Assembly (NCBI GenBank): GCA_016928975.1
Contig: JAFGJR010000182.1
Coordinates: 10,463 to 74,462 of the forward strand
DNA from: Sedimentisphaerales bacterium
GTDB taxonomy: Bacteria > Planctomycetota > Phycisphaerae > Sedimentisphaerales > SG8-4
Reading direction: 5' to 3'
Length of the DNA: 64,000 nucleotides
Below the pieces are notes generated by a model. The model was not told the origin of the DNA. It saw nothing but the letters and a program-made list of their open reading frames with translations, and ran no database searches. Of the stretch, positions 17,188 to 25,008 are shown piece by piece. Positions within the stretch are counted from its first letter, which is position 1, and each line of letters starts with the position of its first letter. The position numbers were made by a program, and so were the translations under genes.

Positions 17188-18243
17188 ATGTTTAGAAGCG
17201 TGCATATAAGGAACTTCCGCACTATCACAGACCTGCAGATCGAGGGCCTGAGTAGGGTGAATCTGTTTGTCGGACACAACGCATGCGGCAAGACGACCTT
17301 GCTGGAGAGCCTCTTCTTCCTCATCGGAGCCACGAATCCAAAGCTACCTGTGAGCGCGAACGCACTGAGGGGTTTCCCCTACGTTGATAGGGCAGTGTGG
17401 CCAACATATTTCCACAATATGGATGTGAGTATCCCGATTCAGATTTGCGCAACCGACGATGAGACCGGCGAAGAACAGCGGCTACTGATCCGGCCCTACT
17501 ACGCGCATCGCGGGGCCGATCAAGAGACTCCTCTGCCGATTATCTCAACGAGCGGTGCACCCACTGGCTCTGAGAATGATGGTAGCCTGAATGGGCTTGA
17601 ATTGGAGTATCATGCTTCGGCTGACTCCACGTCAAGAGAGACATCCAGGGTATTCATCAGAGACGGGAAACTGGTAGACGAGGGGACGAAACCTCGCGTG
17701 CCGCGCGGCACGTTTGTTGTGCCACTGCCTATGGACTTGAAGGACAGATTCAGTGAGGTGCAGCGAAAGAAACAAGTCCAGGAGGTTGTGACCTTGTTGA
17801 AAGACATCGAACCGGCTGTTGAGGACCTCAGGTTACTCGATCCTCCGGGGGTCCTCTATGCAGATACAGGGGGCGCCGAACTAATCCCGGTGAATCTGAT
17901 GGGCGGGGGCATCATGAAACTGCTGAGCACGGCGATCGCGATGCTTAGCATGCAGGATGGCTTTGTGCTTATAGATGAGATTGAGAACGGTCTGGGTTAT
18001 CTATCCCAGCGAAGGTTGTGGGAGGCGGTCTTTAGTTGGGCGCGCAAGCTGAATATTCAGGTGTTTGCGAGTACACATTCCATGGAATGCATCCGGGCCT
18101 TCAACGATTGTGCGGAAGGCGGCCTGTTCGGCGCGGATGCCATGTTGTTTCGGATTGAGCGCAAAGGCGATGATTTCAGGGCCGTTGAATACACGCGCGA
18201 GTCACTTGCCGAGTCCCTGGAGAGTGAGTGGGAGGTGAGGTAG
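17188..18243 (+). CDS. OLD-type AAA ATPase (AAA_15/AAA_21), first gene of an ATPase-TOPRIM pair
   Basis: The 351-residue ATPase of the ABC/SMC-like OLD group starts with FRSVHIRNFRTITDLQIEGL. It has Walker A GHNACGKTTLLESLF (residues about 31-45), a signature-like NLMGGGIMKLLSTAIAML, Walker B GFVLIDEIENGL and the H-loop ASTHSMECI. It lacks a TOPRIM domain of its own, but the next gene encodes one, so the two together resemble a split OLD nuclease or the two-gene PARIS arrangement, where the ATPase senses phage proteins and releases a TOPRIM effector. Base composition is visibly less GC-rich than in the flanking genes, suggesting recent arrival. ATG 17188 is preceded by GAGGTCGG. A defence role is inferred. 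Confidence 0.82.
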   Translation: MFRSVHIRNFRTITDLQIEGLSRVNLFVGHNACGKTTLLESLFFLIGATNPKLPVSANALRGFPYVDRAVWPTYFHNMDVSIPIQICATDDETGEEQRLLIRPYYAHRGADQETPLPIISTSGAPTGSENDGSLNGLELEYHASADSTSRETSRVFIRDGKLVDEGTKPRVPRGTFVVPLPMDLKDRFSEVQRKKQVQEVVTLLKDIEPAVEDLRLLDPPGVLYADTGGAELIPVNLMGGGIMKLLSTAIAMLSMQDGFVLIDEIENGLGYLSQRRLWEAVFSWARKLNIQVFASTHSMECIRAFNDCAEGGLFGADAMLFRIERKGDDFRAVEYTRESLAESLESEWEVR

Positions 18244-18875
18244 TGGCGAGCAGGAGACCAAGCACTATCACGAGTCGAAGAGTGCTGGCCGTGGAGGGCG
18301 AGGATGAGCGGCAATTCTTCGATGGATTGCTGCGACATATCGGTATTCCTGATGTTCAGATCGAGTGCGTTGGTGGGAAGAACCAGTTTGCAGCGAAGCT
18401 CCCTGCCTTGCTCAACACGCCGGGCTTTTTCGATGCCGGAGGTCGTTCGCTAGTCACGCATCTGGGGGTCGTTCGAGACAAAGATGAAGATCATGCCTTT
18501 CTCAGCATAGCGAGTATTGTGACGAAGTTGAAGCTCGCGGCTCCTGATCGGCATGGCGACTTCTCGCGGGGGAGCCCCTCCGTGGGGATCTTCATAATGC
18601 CAGGTGAGCATATCACGGGCACCATGCTGGAAGACCTGTGCTTGGAAGCTGTGAAGACCCATTCAGTCATGCCATGCGTCGAGCAGTTCATGGGATGCAT
18701 CGAGCCCCTGTCGAATTGTCCCTCCGTAAGATCATCAAAGGCGAAATGCCAAGTCTTCCTGGCTGCTCAGAATGAGATCGTGAATTGTGTCGGGTTGGGA
18801 GCGCAAAAAGGCTACTGGAACTTTGACTCGTCGGCTCTTCTTGAACTCAGAGCCTTCCTAATGCAGATGAGGTAG
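18243..18875 (+). CDS. TOPRIM-domain protein (DUF3226-like), partner of the OLD-type ATPase
   Basis: The 210-residue protein has a TOPRIM-like core: VLAVEGEDERQFFDGLL carries the catalytic-type glutamate, GVVRDKDEDHAFLSI the DxD-type acidic cluster, and GIFIMPGEHITGTMLEDLC matches DUF3226 proteins. GTG at 18243 is chosen because a strong GGGAGGTGAGG lies directly upstream and the codon overlaps the ATPase stop (TAGTG), indicating coupled translation in equal amounts. TOPRIM effectors paired with OLD-type ATPases are nucleases in characterised systems (OLD; AriB of PARIS cleaves a tRNA). The activity of DUF3226 members is, to my knowledge, undefined. Confidence 0.75.
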   Translation: MASRRPSTITSRRVLAVEGEDERQFFDGLLRHIGIPDVQIECVGGKNQFAAKLPALLNTPGFFDAGGRSLVTHLGVVRDKDEDHAFLSIASIVTKLKLAAPDRHGDFSRGSPSVGIFIMPGEHITGTMLEDLCLEAVKTHSVMPCVEQFMGCIEPLSNCPSVRSSKAKCQVFLAAQNEIVNCVGLGAQKGYWNFDSSALLELRAFLMQMR

Positions 18876-18947
18876 ACTGAGGCATGCAGGTCTTGCCGCG
18901 TAGCATTGCGAATCGCCTGGCGGATTCACGACGACGAGTGTGCCCGC

Positions 18948-19352
18948 CTACGGATCGGCATTAGTCAAGTTGTTCTTCAACCGTTGTGCCTCGTCGATCA
19001 GCGTCTCGCGGGGGGGATACTCCTTGACCGTCAGGTCGAAGCTCCATTCGTACGAGTCGACGATGCGGCCGGGGTAGAGAATCTGGACGAAGAAGTCGAA
19101 GGGGAAGTAGTCGTGCAGCGGAGCCTTGAGCTTGCGGTGCGTGTCGAGCGTCTCGTAGCCGTCCTTGCTGATCCGGACCCAGTAGTTGCCGTACCAGTTG
19201 AAGGGGACTGTCACGGGGGAAGCTCCGACCTCCTGGTCGTTCAGAACGACGGTTGCACCCGGCGGCGTCGTTTGAATCGTCAGCCGGCGCTCGACGCAGC
19301 CGCCAAGCAGGGCGGGCATCAGCACGAGGAGCCACACCAACTCTCTGGTCAT
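18948..19352 (-). CDS. PEGA-domain lipoprotein
   Basis: The 134-residue protein has a short lipoprotein signal (WLLVLMPALLGGC, cysteine at about residue 19). A PEGA domain follows (LTIQTTPPGATVVLNDQEVG ... VRISKDGYETLD), a beta-sandwich fold common on surface proteins. AAGGGA stands nine bases before the ATG. The gene starts 25 bases after the stop of the AAA ATPase gene, on the same strand, so the two are probably cotranscribed. Function unknown; likely anchored in the outer membrane or periplasmic face. Confidence 0.8.
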   Translation of the reverse strand: MTRELVWLLVLMPALLGGCVERRLTIQTTPPGATVVLNDQEVGASPVTVPFNWYGNYWVRISKDGYETLDTHRKLKAPLHDYFPFDFFVQILYPGRIVDSYEWSFDLTVKEYPPRETLIDEAQRLKNNLTNADP

Positions 19353-19377
19353 ATCAGATATCCCTTCTGTTCATCGG

Positions 19378-20865
19378 TCAATCCGCGGGCATGCAACGCC
19401 CCTTGGCCCATTCTCGCAGGGCGATCACCCTCTCCGCCATCGTCGCCGACAGCGGAGGCGAGCACCGTGCCGCCGCGATGACCCGATCTGCGTCGAGCTG
19501 GGTCTTATCTGCATAGGCGGCGTGCAGGGCGGCGATCACGGCCTGCTCGATCTCCGAGCCACTGAAGCCCTCGGTGGCATGCGACAGGGCGTCCAGATCG
19601 AAAGCGGCCGGATCGCGGCCCCGCTTGCGCAAGTGGATCGCATAGATCTCCTTTCGGACCTCCTTCGTCGGCAGATCGACGAAGAAGATCTCATCGAATC
19701 GTCCCTTGCGCAGCAGCTCCGGCGGCAGAGCCTCGATGTCGTTCGCCGTGGCGACGACGAACACCGGCCCCTGGTGCTCCTGCAGCCAGGTCAGCAGCGT
19801 GCCAAACATCCGCTGGGACAAACCGCCGTCCGCGCTTCGACTGGCAGCGGAGGCGAAGGCCTTCTCGATCTCGTCGATCCACAGGATCACCGGGGCCATC
19901 ATCTCCGTCTGGCGAAGGGCCTCGCGCAGGTTCCGCTCCGATTCGCCGATGAAGCTCGCGTACAGCGTGCTCGGATCCAGTCGCAACAGCGGCTGCTGCC
20001 AGCCGGTTGCGATGGCCTTGGCGCAGAGGCTCTTGCCCGCCCCCTGGACGCCCAGCATGAGGACGCCCTTGGGCGGCACGATGCCGAACGCCCTCGCCTC
20101 GGGACTGAACACATCCCGCCGGTCGTTGAGCCATTTCTTCAGGCGGCTCATGCCGCCGATCTCGCTCAAGTCGAGGGGGGTCTGGATGTATTCGAGCAGG
20201 CCGCCTTGCTGGATTATTCGGCGCTTGTTCGCGATGACGACGTTGATGTCGTCGTCATTGAAGCTCTGATCGGCGCCGACGGCATCGGTGATGATTCTCA
20301 CGGCCTGTCGGCGCGTCAGTCCCCGCAGGTTGCGGACAATCGTATCGAGTCCCCGCTGCGTGATGCCGACCTCGATCGGCTTCTTGCGATGCAGCCGTTG
20401 CAGCGTGGCCCGGATGAGCTGTTGCAGCTCCTGTTCGTCGGGATAGGAGAGCTCGAACGATCTTGCATAGGCCTTGATCACGTCGGGCAGGCATTCGTTG
20501 CAGTCGATCATGATGATCGCGATGCCGGTCTTGTGGAAGTTGTCCACCAGCTCTCGAAGGACGCGCAGGGCCTTACCGCCCCTGAGGTGCTCGGCCAGGT
20601 CGAGGGTGACGCAGAGCGAGCCCGGCCTGGCCTGCGACAGGTTCGTCAGGCCTCCGGCGGGGGTGTCTGTGCCCACGATGCAAGGGCCGCCGTCGATGGC
20701 GCCGTCGCGAACGCCGTCGGCGACCGACCAGACCCACATGTCGCGTTTGAGCTTGGCGGCGGTTTTGCGGACGATCTCCAGCGCGTAGCGCTCCTCGTAC
20801 GTGACGATGGAGATGCAGTATGCCCCGCTCTGAATCAACTGCTCGAACCGCTCGAAATCATTCAT
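19378..20865 (-). CDS. AAA+ ATPase, Ycf46-like
   Basis: The protein is about 495 residues. The N-terminal half (about 1-230) is a degenerate AAA-like domain (MNDFERFEQLIQSGAYCISI, then IIMIDCNECLPDVIKAYA). The C-terminal half is a classical AAA+ module: Walker A GVQGAGKSLCAKAIATGW, Walker B VILWIDEIEKAF, sensor-1 VFVVATANDIEALP and the arginine-finger region LLRKGRFDEIFFVDLP. This two-part layout is that of Ycf46-like ATPases of plastids, cyanobacteria and other bacteria; the function of the family is poorly defined. The ATG at 20865 is preferred to upstream codons because it opens the conserved MNDFERF segment. It sits between a VOC gene and a PEGA lipoprotein gene on the same strand. Confidence 0.82.
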   Translation of the reverse strand: MNDFERFEQLIQSGAYCISIVTYEERYALEIVRKTAAKLKRDMWVWSVADGVRDGAIDGGPCIVGTDTPAGGLTNLSQARPGSLCVTLDLAEHLRGGKALRVLRELVDNFHKTGIAIIMIDCNECLPDVIKAYARSFELSYPDEQELQQLIRATLQRLHRKKPIEVGITQRGLDTIVRNLRGLTRRQAVRIITDAVGADQSFNDDDINVVIANKRRIIQQGGLLEYIQTPLDLSEIGGMSRLKKWLNDRRDVFSPEARAFGIVPPKGVLMLGVQGAGKSLCAKAIATGWQQPLLRLDPSTLYASFIGESERNLREALRQTEMMAPVILWIDEIEKAFASAASRSADGGLSQRMFGTLLTWLQEHQGPVFVVATANDIEALPPELLRKGRFDEIFFVDLPTKEVRKEIYAIHLRKRGRDPAAFDLDALSHATEGFSGSEIEQAVIAALHAAYADKTQLDADRVIAAARCSPPLSATMAERVIALREWAKGRCMPAD

Positions 20866-20916
20866 TCGCTCTTGCGGCGGCATCACGGCTGCCCCCGAAT
20901 GCAACTGCACGCGGGC

Positions 20917-21471
20917 CTATTGCATCGGCCCGATCAACTCTATGATATTGCCGTCGGGGTCTTTGACAAGGATCAGGTAGCTGTTTCCGTTGCCCAGGCG
21001 GTAGGGTGGTTTGACCGGCGCGACTTGGAATTGCCTGAGTCGCTCGATGGCCTTGCCCAGGTCGGCAACGAACACCGTCAGGTATCGAAAGCCCAGGCTG
21101 GACCCGATGTACTGATTGTCCACCTTCTTCGATCCGGCATCGGGGATTTGCATAATCTTGAGGGTGGTCGCGGTCGGCTCGTTGCCGAGGTTGAAGGTGC
21201 GGACCTTGAAGGGATGGTTGTCGGTCAGGCCGGTATCGGCCGCCATCTGGCCGGAGACGTCGAAGCCGCCGGTCTGCGTGAAGCCCAGGGCCTGCGTGTA
21301 GAATTTCGCGGCCTTGTCCACGTCGCTGACCACCACGCCGATATCGATCGTCGTCCTGGCGAACTCCGGCTTACCGGAATCTGACCGGGCGATCTGGATT
21401 ATCAAGACGCCCACGGTGGCCCATGCAACCAAGAGTGCATACGCTTTGTACTTCGTTCGGATCGGGATCAT
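20917..21471 (-). CDS. Membrane-anchored VOC/glyoxalase-fold protein
   Basis: The protein has about 184 residues, with an N-terminal hydrophobic anchor or signal (YALLVAWATVGVLIIQIA). A single vicinal-oxygen-chelate domain follows (DIGVVVSDVDKAAKFYTQALGF ... FRYLTVFVADLGKAIERL ... LILVKDPDGNIIELIGP). The FYTQALGF and DPDGNIIEL elements are typical; the substrate cannot be told. AGGAG lies upstream of both GTG 21477 and ATG 21471. It is the first gene of a three-gene minus-strand group. Confidence 0.8.
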   Translation of the reverse strand: MIPIRTKYKAYALLVAWATVGVLIIQIARSDSGKPEFARTTIDIGVVVSDVDKAAKFYTQALGFTQTGGFDVSGQMAADTGLTDNHPFKVRTFNLGNEPTATTLKIMQIPDAGSKKVDNQYIGSSLGFRYLTVFVADLGKAIERLRQFQVAPVKPPYRLGNGNSYLILVKDPDGNIIELIGPMQ

Positions 21472-21655
21472 GTTCACTGTTCTCCTGTCATAAGCTTCGC
21501 TTGTCTTTCGTCCGGAAGATGGCCTCACGGCAACCATCGGACCGTCAGCTTACCCAATGTCGCGTACGCTGACAAGAGTGGTGGGGCTCGATACGCTCTG
21601 GCTCTTCTGTCGCAATCGCTGCGCGAACGCGGTGTGCGTGAAAACACCCTGGCGA

Positions 21656-21750
21656 CGGGTGGCAGCGGCAAGCGGAGTCTTCGGAGCTTGCCGATGGTGG
21701 CGCGTGATCTGACGAACCATCGGCAAGCTGGCGCTTGCCACTGCCACCCG
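21656..21750. repeat. 95-bp nested inverted repeat (cruciform-forming element)
   Basis: The outer arms CGGGTGGCAG (21656-21665) and CTGCCACCCG (21741-21750) match perfectly. Next come GGCAAGCG (21667-21674) with CGCTTGCC (21732-21739), then AGCTTGCCGATGGT (21685-21698) with ACCATCGGCAAGCT (21716-21729). The whole could fold as one long hairpin. It lies between two divergent genes and looks like a MITE-type palindrome, or could act as an upstream control structure. Confidence 0.75.
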
Positions 21751-21805
21751 GCACAGTGCCCTGAAACCTGCACAGACACAGCGCGGGCGGTCCCGTCTGC
21801 ACGGA

Positions 21806-21834
21806 TTGACATCCGCGGCGGCTTGCGGTACTGT
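21806..21834 (+). promoter_or_regulatory. Sigma70-type promoter of pheT
   Basis: TTGACA at 21806-21811 and TACTGT at 21829-21834, 17 bases apart, end about 36 bases before the pheT start codon. Confidence 0.6.
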
Positions 21835-21870
21835 GGTGTCGCAAAGCTGGAACCTGGAAGGATTTGTGGC

Positions 21871-23883
21871 ATGAAGATTTCTCTCAATTGGTTGAGCGAT
21901 TACGTGCAAACCGGCCTGCAGGCGGAGCAGATCGCGGAGATTCTGAGCAATCTGGGCCTGCCGTGCGAGGGGATCGAGCACTTGGCCGACGACTCGGTCA
22001 TCGACGTGGAAGTAACGAGCAATCGCGGCGATTGCCTCAGTCACATCGGCATCGCCAGGGAGCTGGCGGCCGCCACAGGCAAGCCGCTGAGCCTGCCCGC
22101 GATCGACTTCCCGGAGACGGACAAGCCCGCCTCCGACTTCGTTCAGGTGGAGATTCGCGAGCCGGACCTGTGCAAGCGATACACCGCCCGCGTCATCGAG
22201 GGCGTCAAGATCGGCCCGTCGCCCGAGTGGATGCAGAAGCGTCTCGAAGCGGTCGGCATGCGGCCCGTCAGCAACGTCGTCGACGCCACGAACTACGCGA
22301 TGATGGAGACCGGCCAGCCTCCGCATGCGTTCGACTTCGCCACGATTGAGGGACGCCGGATCATCGTTCGCAAAGCGGCGCCCGGCGAGCAGATCGTCAG
22401 TATCGACGGCACCCAGTGCGCCCTGGCGCCCGAGATGCTCGTCATCGCCGATGCGCAACGGCCCGTGGCGGTCGCCGGTATCATGGGCGGCCTGGCCACC
22501 GAAGTCAATGACGCCACGACGACGATCCTTCTGGAGGATGCCTACTTCGATCCCGTCTGCATCCGGACGACGTCGCGCCGGCTGGCGCTGCCGTCGGAGG
22601 CGTCGTTCCGGTTCGAGCGGATTGTGGATATCGAGAGGATGGATTGGGCGTCGCGCCGGACCACGCAACTGATCGTGCAATTGTCGGGCGGCCGGGTCGC
22701 CAAAGGATTCGTGGACGCCTATCCGCGAAAGCCCCAGCCGCTCCAGGTGACGATGAGGTTGTCCCGCGTGAGCGCGCTGCTGGGCATCGAGGTGCCGACG
22801 GAGCAGGTGATGAAGATCCTGGCGGCGCTGTGCTTCGAGCCCCGGTTGCACGACGGCTCGGTCCTCTGCTCGGTCCCCGGTTGGCGGAGCGACATCAGCC
22901 GGGAGGTGGACCTGATCGAGGAGGTGGCCCGCGTGCACGGCTACGACAAGGTGCCGACTCGCAGGAAGATCCAGATCGAGGCGGTACCCGCCGATCCCCG
23001 CCATTCGATGCAAGAGCACATCGGCACGTTGCTCAACGGCTGCGGCTTCTACGAGACGATCACCGTCGATTTCGTGGACCAGGGCGTCGCGGACCTGTTC
23101 TCGCCGGGCGGTTCTCGGCCGTACCTGGCAGCGCGGCAGACCGCGAGAAGAGAGGCCGGCATTCTCCGCCGCACGCTGCTGGGCTCGCTGCTCGAAGTCC
23201 TCAAGACGAACGTCAACGCGAAGAACCTGCCGTGCCAGGTGTACGAGATCGCCGACACGTTCATCCCCCCCGACGAACGCAATTCCCTGCCGGTTGAGCG
23301 GTCGAAGCTGGGACTGGTGGTCGATGCCGACTTCCGCCTGCTGCGCGGCGCCATCGAGGGCCTCATCGAGAGTCTCAATCGCAACGCGAAAGTGGAGTTC
23401 GCACCCGCTGAGTTCGCGTGGGCGGAAGCAGGGGCGCGCGTACTCGTCGATGGGAAGGAGATCGGCCAGGCCGGCGTATTTTCCGAAGCTGTCCGCCGCA
23501 AGCTCGACTTCAAGGACCTGACCCCGTGCGGCGCCGAGCTGGACTTCGACGACCTGATGGCCCTCAAGTCCGGCCCGGTCAAGATCCGTCCGATCCCGCG
23601 ATTCCCGGCCATCGACCGCGACCTGTCCATTGTCGTCACGGATACGACCCGCTGGTCCCAGATCGCCGCCACGGTCCAGAGCGCCGCCCCCGTTGAGCTG
23701 GAGACCGTCCAGTTCGTCGATATCTATCACGGCAAGGGAATCCCGGCAGGCAAGAAGAGCCTGACCCTGTCCCTGCGCTTCCGCGACGAAGACGGGACGC
23801 TGACCCACGAGACCGTGGACGCCTACCAGGCCAAGATCCTCGAAAGCCTGAAGAGCGTCGTCGCCGCCGAGTTGCGGACATAG
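21871..23883 (+). CDS. pheT: Phenylalanine-tRNA ligase beta subunit lacking the N-terminal tRNA-binding domain
   Basis: The 670-residue protein opens with MKISLNWLSDYVQ, the usual PheT beginning. It continues through the B3/B4 editing domain (ARVIEGVKIGPSP ... VVDATNYAMMETGQPPHAFD, AGIMGG), the B5 domain (MRLSRVSALLGIEVPTEQV), the catalytic-like core and a C-terminal FDX-ACB anticodon-binding domain (IPRFPAIDRDLSIVVTDTT). Typical bacterial PheT is close to 800 residues because an EMAP/OB-type tRNA-binding domain of 110-120 residues follows the first 40. Here GIEHLADDSVIDVEVTSNRGDCLSH follows immediately, so that domain is absent. No pheS is adjacent. It should still charge tRNA-Phe together with PheS. 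The start is fixed by homology. Confidence 0.9.
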   Translation: MKISLNWLSDYVQTGLQAEQIAEILSNLGLPCEGIEHLADDSVIDVEVTSNRGDCLSHIGIARELAAATGKPLSLPAIDFPETDKPASDFVQVEIREPDLCKRYTARVIEGVKIGPSPEWMQKRLEAVGMRPVSNVVDATNYAMMETGQPPHAFDFATIEGRRIIVRKAAPGEQIVSIDGTQCALAPEMLVIADAQRPVAVAGIMGGLATEVNDATTTILLEDAYFDPVCIRTTSRRLALPSEASFRFERIVDIERMDWASRRTTQLIVQLSGGRVAKGFVDAYPRKPQPLQVTMRLSRVSALLGIEVPTEQVMKILAALCFEPRLHDGSVLCSVPGWRSDISREVDLIEEVARVHGYDKVPTRRKIQIEAVPADPRHSMQEHIGTLLNGCGFYETITVDFVDQGVADLFSPGGSRPYLAARQTARREAGILRRTLLGSLLEVLKTNVNAKNLPCQVYEIADTFIPPDERNSLPVERSKLGLVVDADFRLLRGAIEGLIESLNRNAKVEFAPAEFAWAEAGARVLVDGKEIGQAGVFSEAVRRKLDFKDLTPCGAELDFDDLMALKSGPVKIRPIPRFPAIDRDLSIVVTDTTRWSQIAATVQSAAPVELETVQFVDIYHGKGIPAGKKSLTLSLRFRDEDGTLTHETVDAYQAKILESLKSVVAAELRT

Positions 23884-24066
23884 TCACCGCTTCCCAGGCC
23901 CACGCCCGGGAGAATTGGCTTTGTTTGCGCGCCTGGCCTTTTGCGGTGATGCCGCAACGCGTTTCCGCGCCGGACCATCCCGACCCCGGCTTCGGCGTTT
24001 GGCTTTGTTCTACATATCCGGCCCCTCCAAATTGGCTTTGTTTCGCACGACCCGGCCATGTCCCAT

Positions 24067-24114
24067 GTAGCCCAGCCGCCCTCGGCTGGGATCACCCCCG
24101 GGGCGGGCGTGCCA
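24067..24114. repeat. Double-hairpin interspersed element (same family as in hisA)
   Basis: It starts GTAGCCCAGCC and contains the hairpin CCCAGCCG-CCCT-CGGCTGGG followed by a second GC-rich hairpin around CACCCCCGGGGCGGG. Compare 24473-24521, 37331-37388 and 37587-37644. Confidence 0.75.
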
Positions 24115-24178
24115 CCTGGGACTTCCCCCGATTGGGTTTGTCTGACAAAATGGCAGTTGTCCGCAGCGACGTCTTCTT

Positions 24179-24206
24179 GTAGAGACGCAAGATCTTGCGT
24201 CTCCAC
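24179..24206. repeat. 28-bp palindrome, copy 1
   Basis: The left arm GTAGAGACGCAAGA is followed directly by its reverse complement with one mismatch (CTCC for CTCT near the right end). Related copies lie at 24314-24341, 39586-39613 and 49552-49579. Confidence 0.8.
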
Positions 24207-24313
24207 GAATGTCCCGCCAGCCACGGCACGGGGCTCGCTGCACCGATTGGCTCGGCCATCGTTCAGCGGTTGGCTTTGTTTGGCGCAGCCGGGGTCGTTC
24301 ACGGCCTTGCTTT

Positions 24314-24341
24314 GCGCAGACGCAAGATCTTGCGCCTCTAC
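24314..24341. repeat. 28-bp palindrome, copy 2
   Basis: This is a diverged copy: the core GACGCAAGATCTTGCG is intact and the right end reads CCTCTAC. Confidence 0.75.
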
Positions 24342-24472
24342 GGTCACCTGCCATTGGCGTTGGCTGGCAGATTCCACCTTGCCGGTAGACGGCGGCACAC
24401 TCAAAGCTCTTTCTCCAAGCACCCCATCCCTCCCAGATTTGGCTTTGTTTCGCATGTCGCATTAGCCCCCAT

Positions 24473-24521
24473 GTGGCCTAGTCCCCTCGCTTGGGATCGC
24501 CCCGGCGGGTGGAGGTGCTAC
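24473..24521. repeat. Double-hairpin interspersed element, degenerate copy
   Basis: It begins GTGGCCTAG and ends GGTGCTAC, with a decayed first hairpin (CCCTCGCTTGGG) and a second one (GCCCCGGCGGG). It belongs to the family found twice in hisA. Confidence 0.6.
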
Positions 24522-25008
24522 TTGAAACGTCACACTTCAAACTTGACACATCCTCTAATTGGCTTTGTTTCGCGTGCCCACGGACCGGGGATGTTATATC
24601 CCCGGACCCCTGGCATTTTGCGCCTTGTGCCAATGGCATGATGGGGTAACTTGATGTCGCCGGCAAATGCGTCACGATGTGGGCTCGCTATTCCATTGAG
24701 ACTCCAGCTCAATCGTTGCGTATACATCATACACCAAGCACCTTTTTCTGTCAAGAAAAATCCGGGAAATGGAGAGATTCTCACGCCCGCAGGGCCGGAC
24801 ACAAACCCTCGTCCTCAAATGACTTACAACTGCCGGCCCCGACAGCCAAGAACGGCCAGCGACAATTGGGCCACCGAGGTCCCCGGGACACAGAGGAAGA
24901 GCCCGCCAACGATGTCAACTCGCCGGATCACGCTTTTTCACTGTGGTTGGGCGGGTGCTACTGTGGTAGAATCGGCGTCGTAGACGTGGCTGTCGTAGGG
25001 GAGTTCTT

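Larger units (their letters stand above)
21472..21870. other. Divergent intergenic region with long inverted repeat and pheT promoter
   Basis: This 399-bp gap lies between the divergent VOC and pheT genes. It contains a 95-bp palindromic element at 21656-21750 and a good promoter for pheT at 21806-21834; both are listed separately. Beyond these, no gene is visible. Confidence 0.5.
23915..24573. repeat. Cluster of seven TTGGCTTTGTTTCGC motifs
   Basis: Copies begin at 23915, 23998, 24032, 24132 (degenerate), 24270, 24439 and 24559. The core TTGGCTTTGTTT is nearly invariant and is most often followed by CGC. All seven face the same way, with irregular spacing of about 34-169 bases, so this is not a simple tandem array. 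The complement reads GCGAAACAAAGCCAA. Confidence 0.8.
23884..25008. other. 1.1-kb repeat island upstream of the kinase gene
   Basis: This non-coding stretch holds seven copies of the TTGGCTTTGTTTCGC motif, two copies of a 28-bp palindrome and two copies of the double-hairpin element found in hisA. Long frames on the minus strand through it read repetitively (motifs such as AKQSQ and DARSCVST) and are consequences of the repeats, not genes. From about 24600 to 25008 I see no repeats; this part should contain the promoter of the kinase gene, possibly with TAGAAT near 24966. Confidence 0.7.

Noticed and set aside
23823..24462. Minus-strand open frames of 150-210 codons over the repeat island
   Set aside because: Their sequence is produced by interspersed repeats (AKQSQ, NKAN, DARSCVST motifs), has no ribosome site and overlaps the end of pheT.
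23915..24573. Possible CRISPR array of TTGGCTTTGTTTCGC units
   Set aside because: Unit spacing ranges from about 34 to 169 bases, units are only about 15 bases, and no cas gene is nearby.
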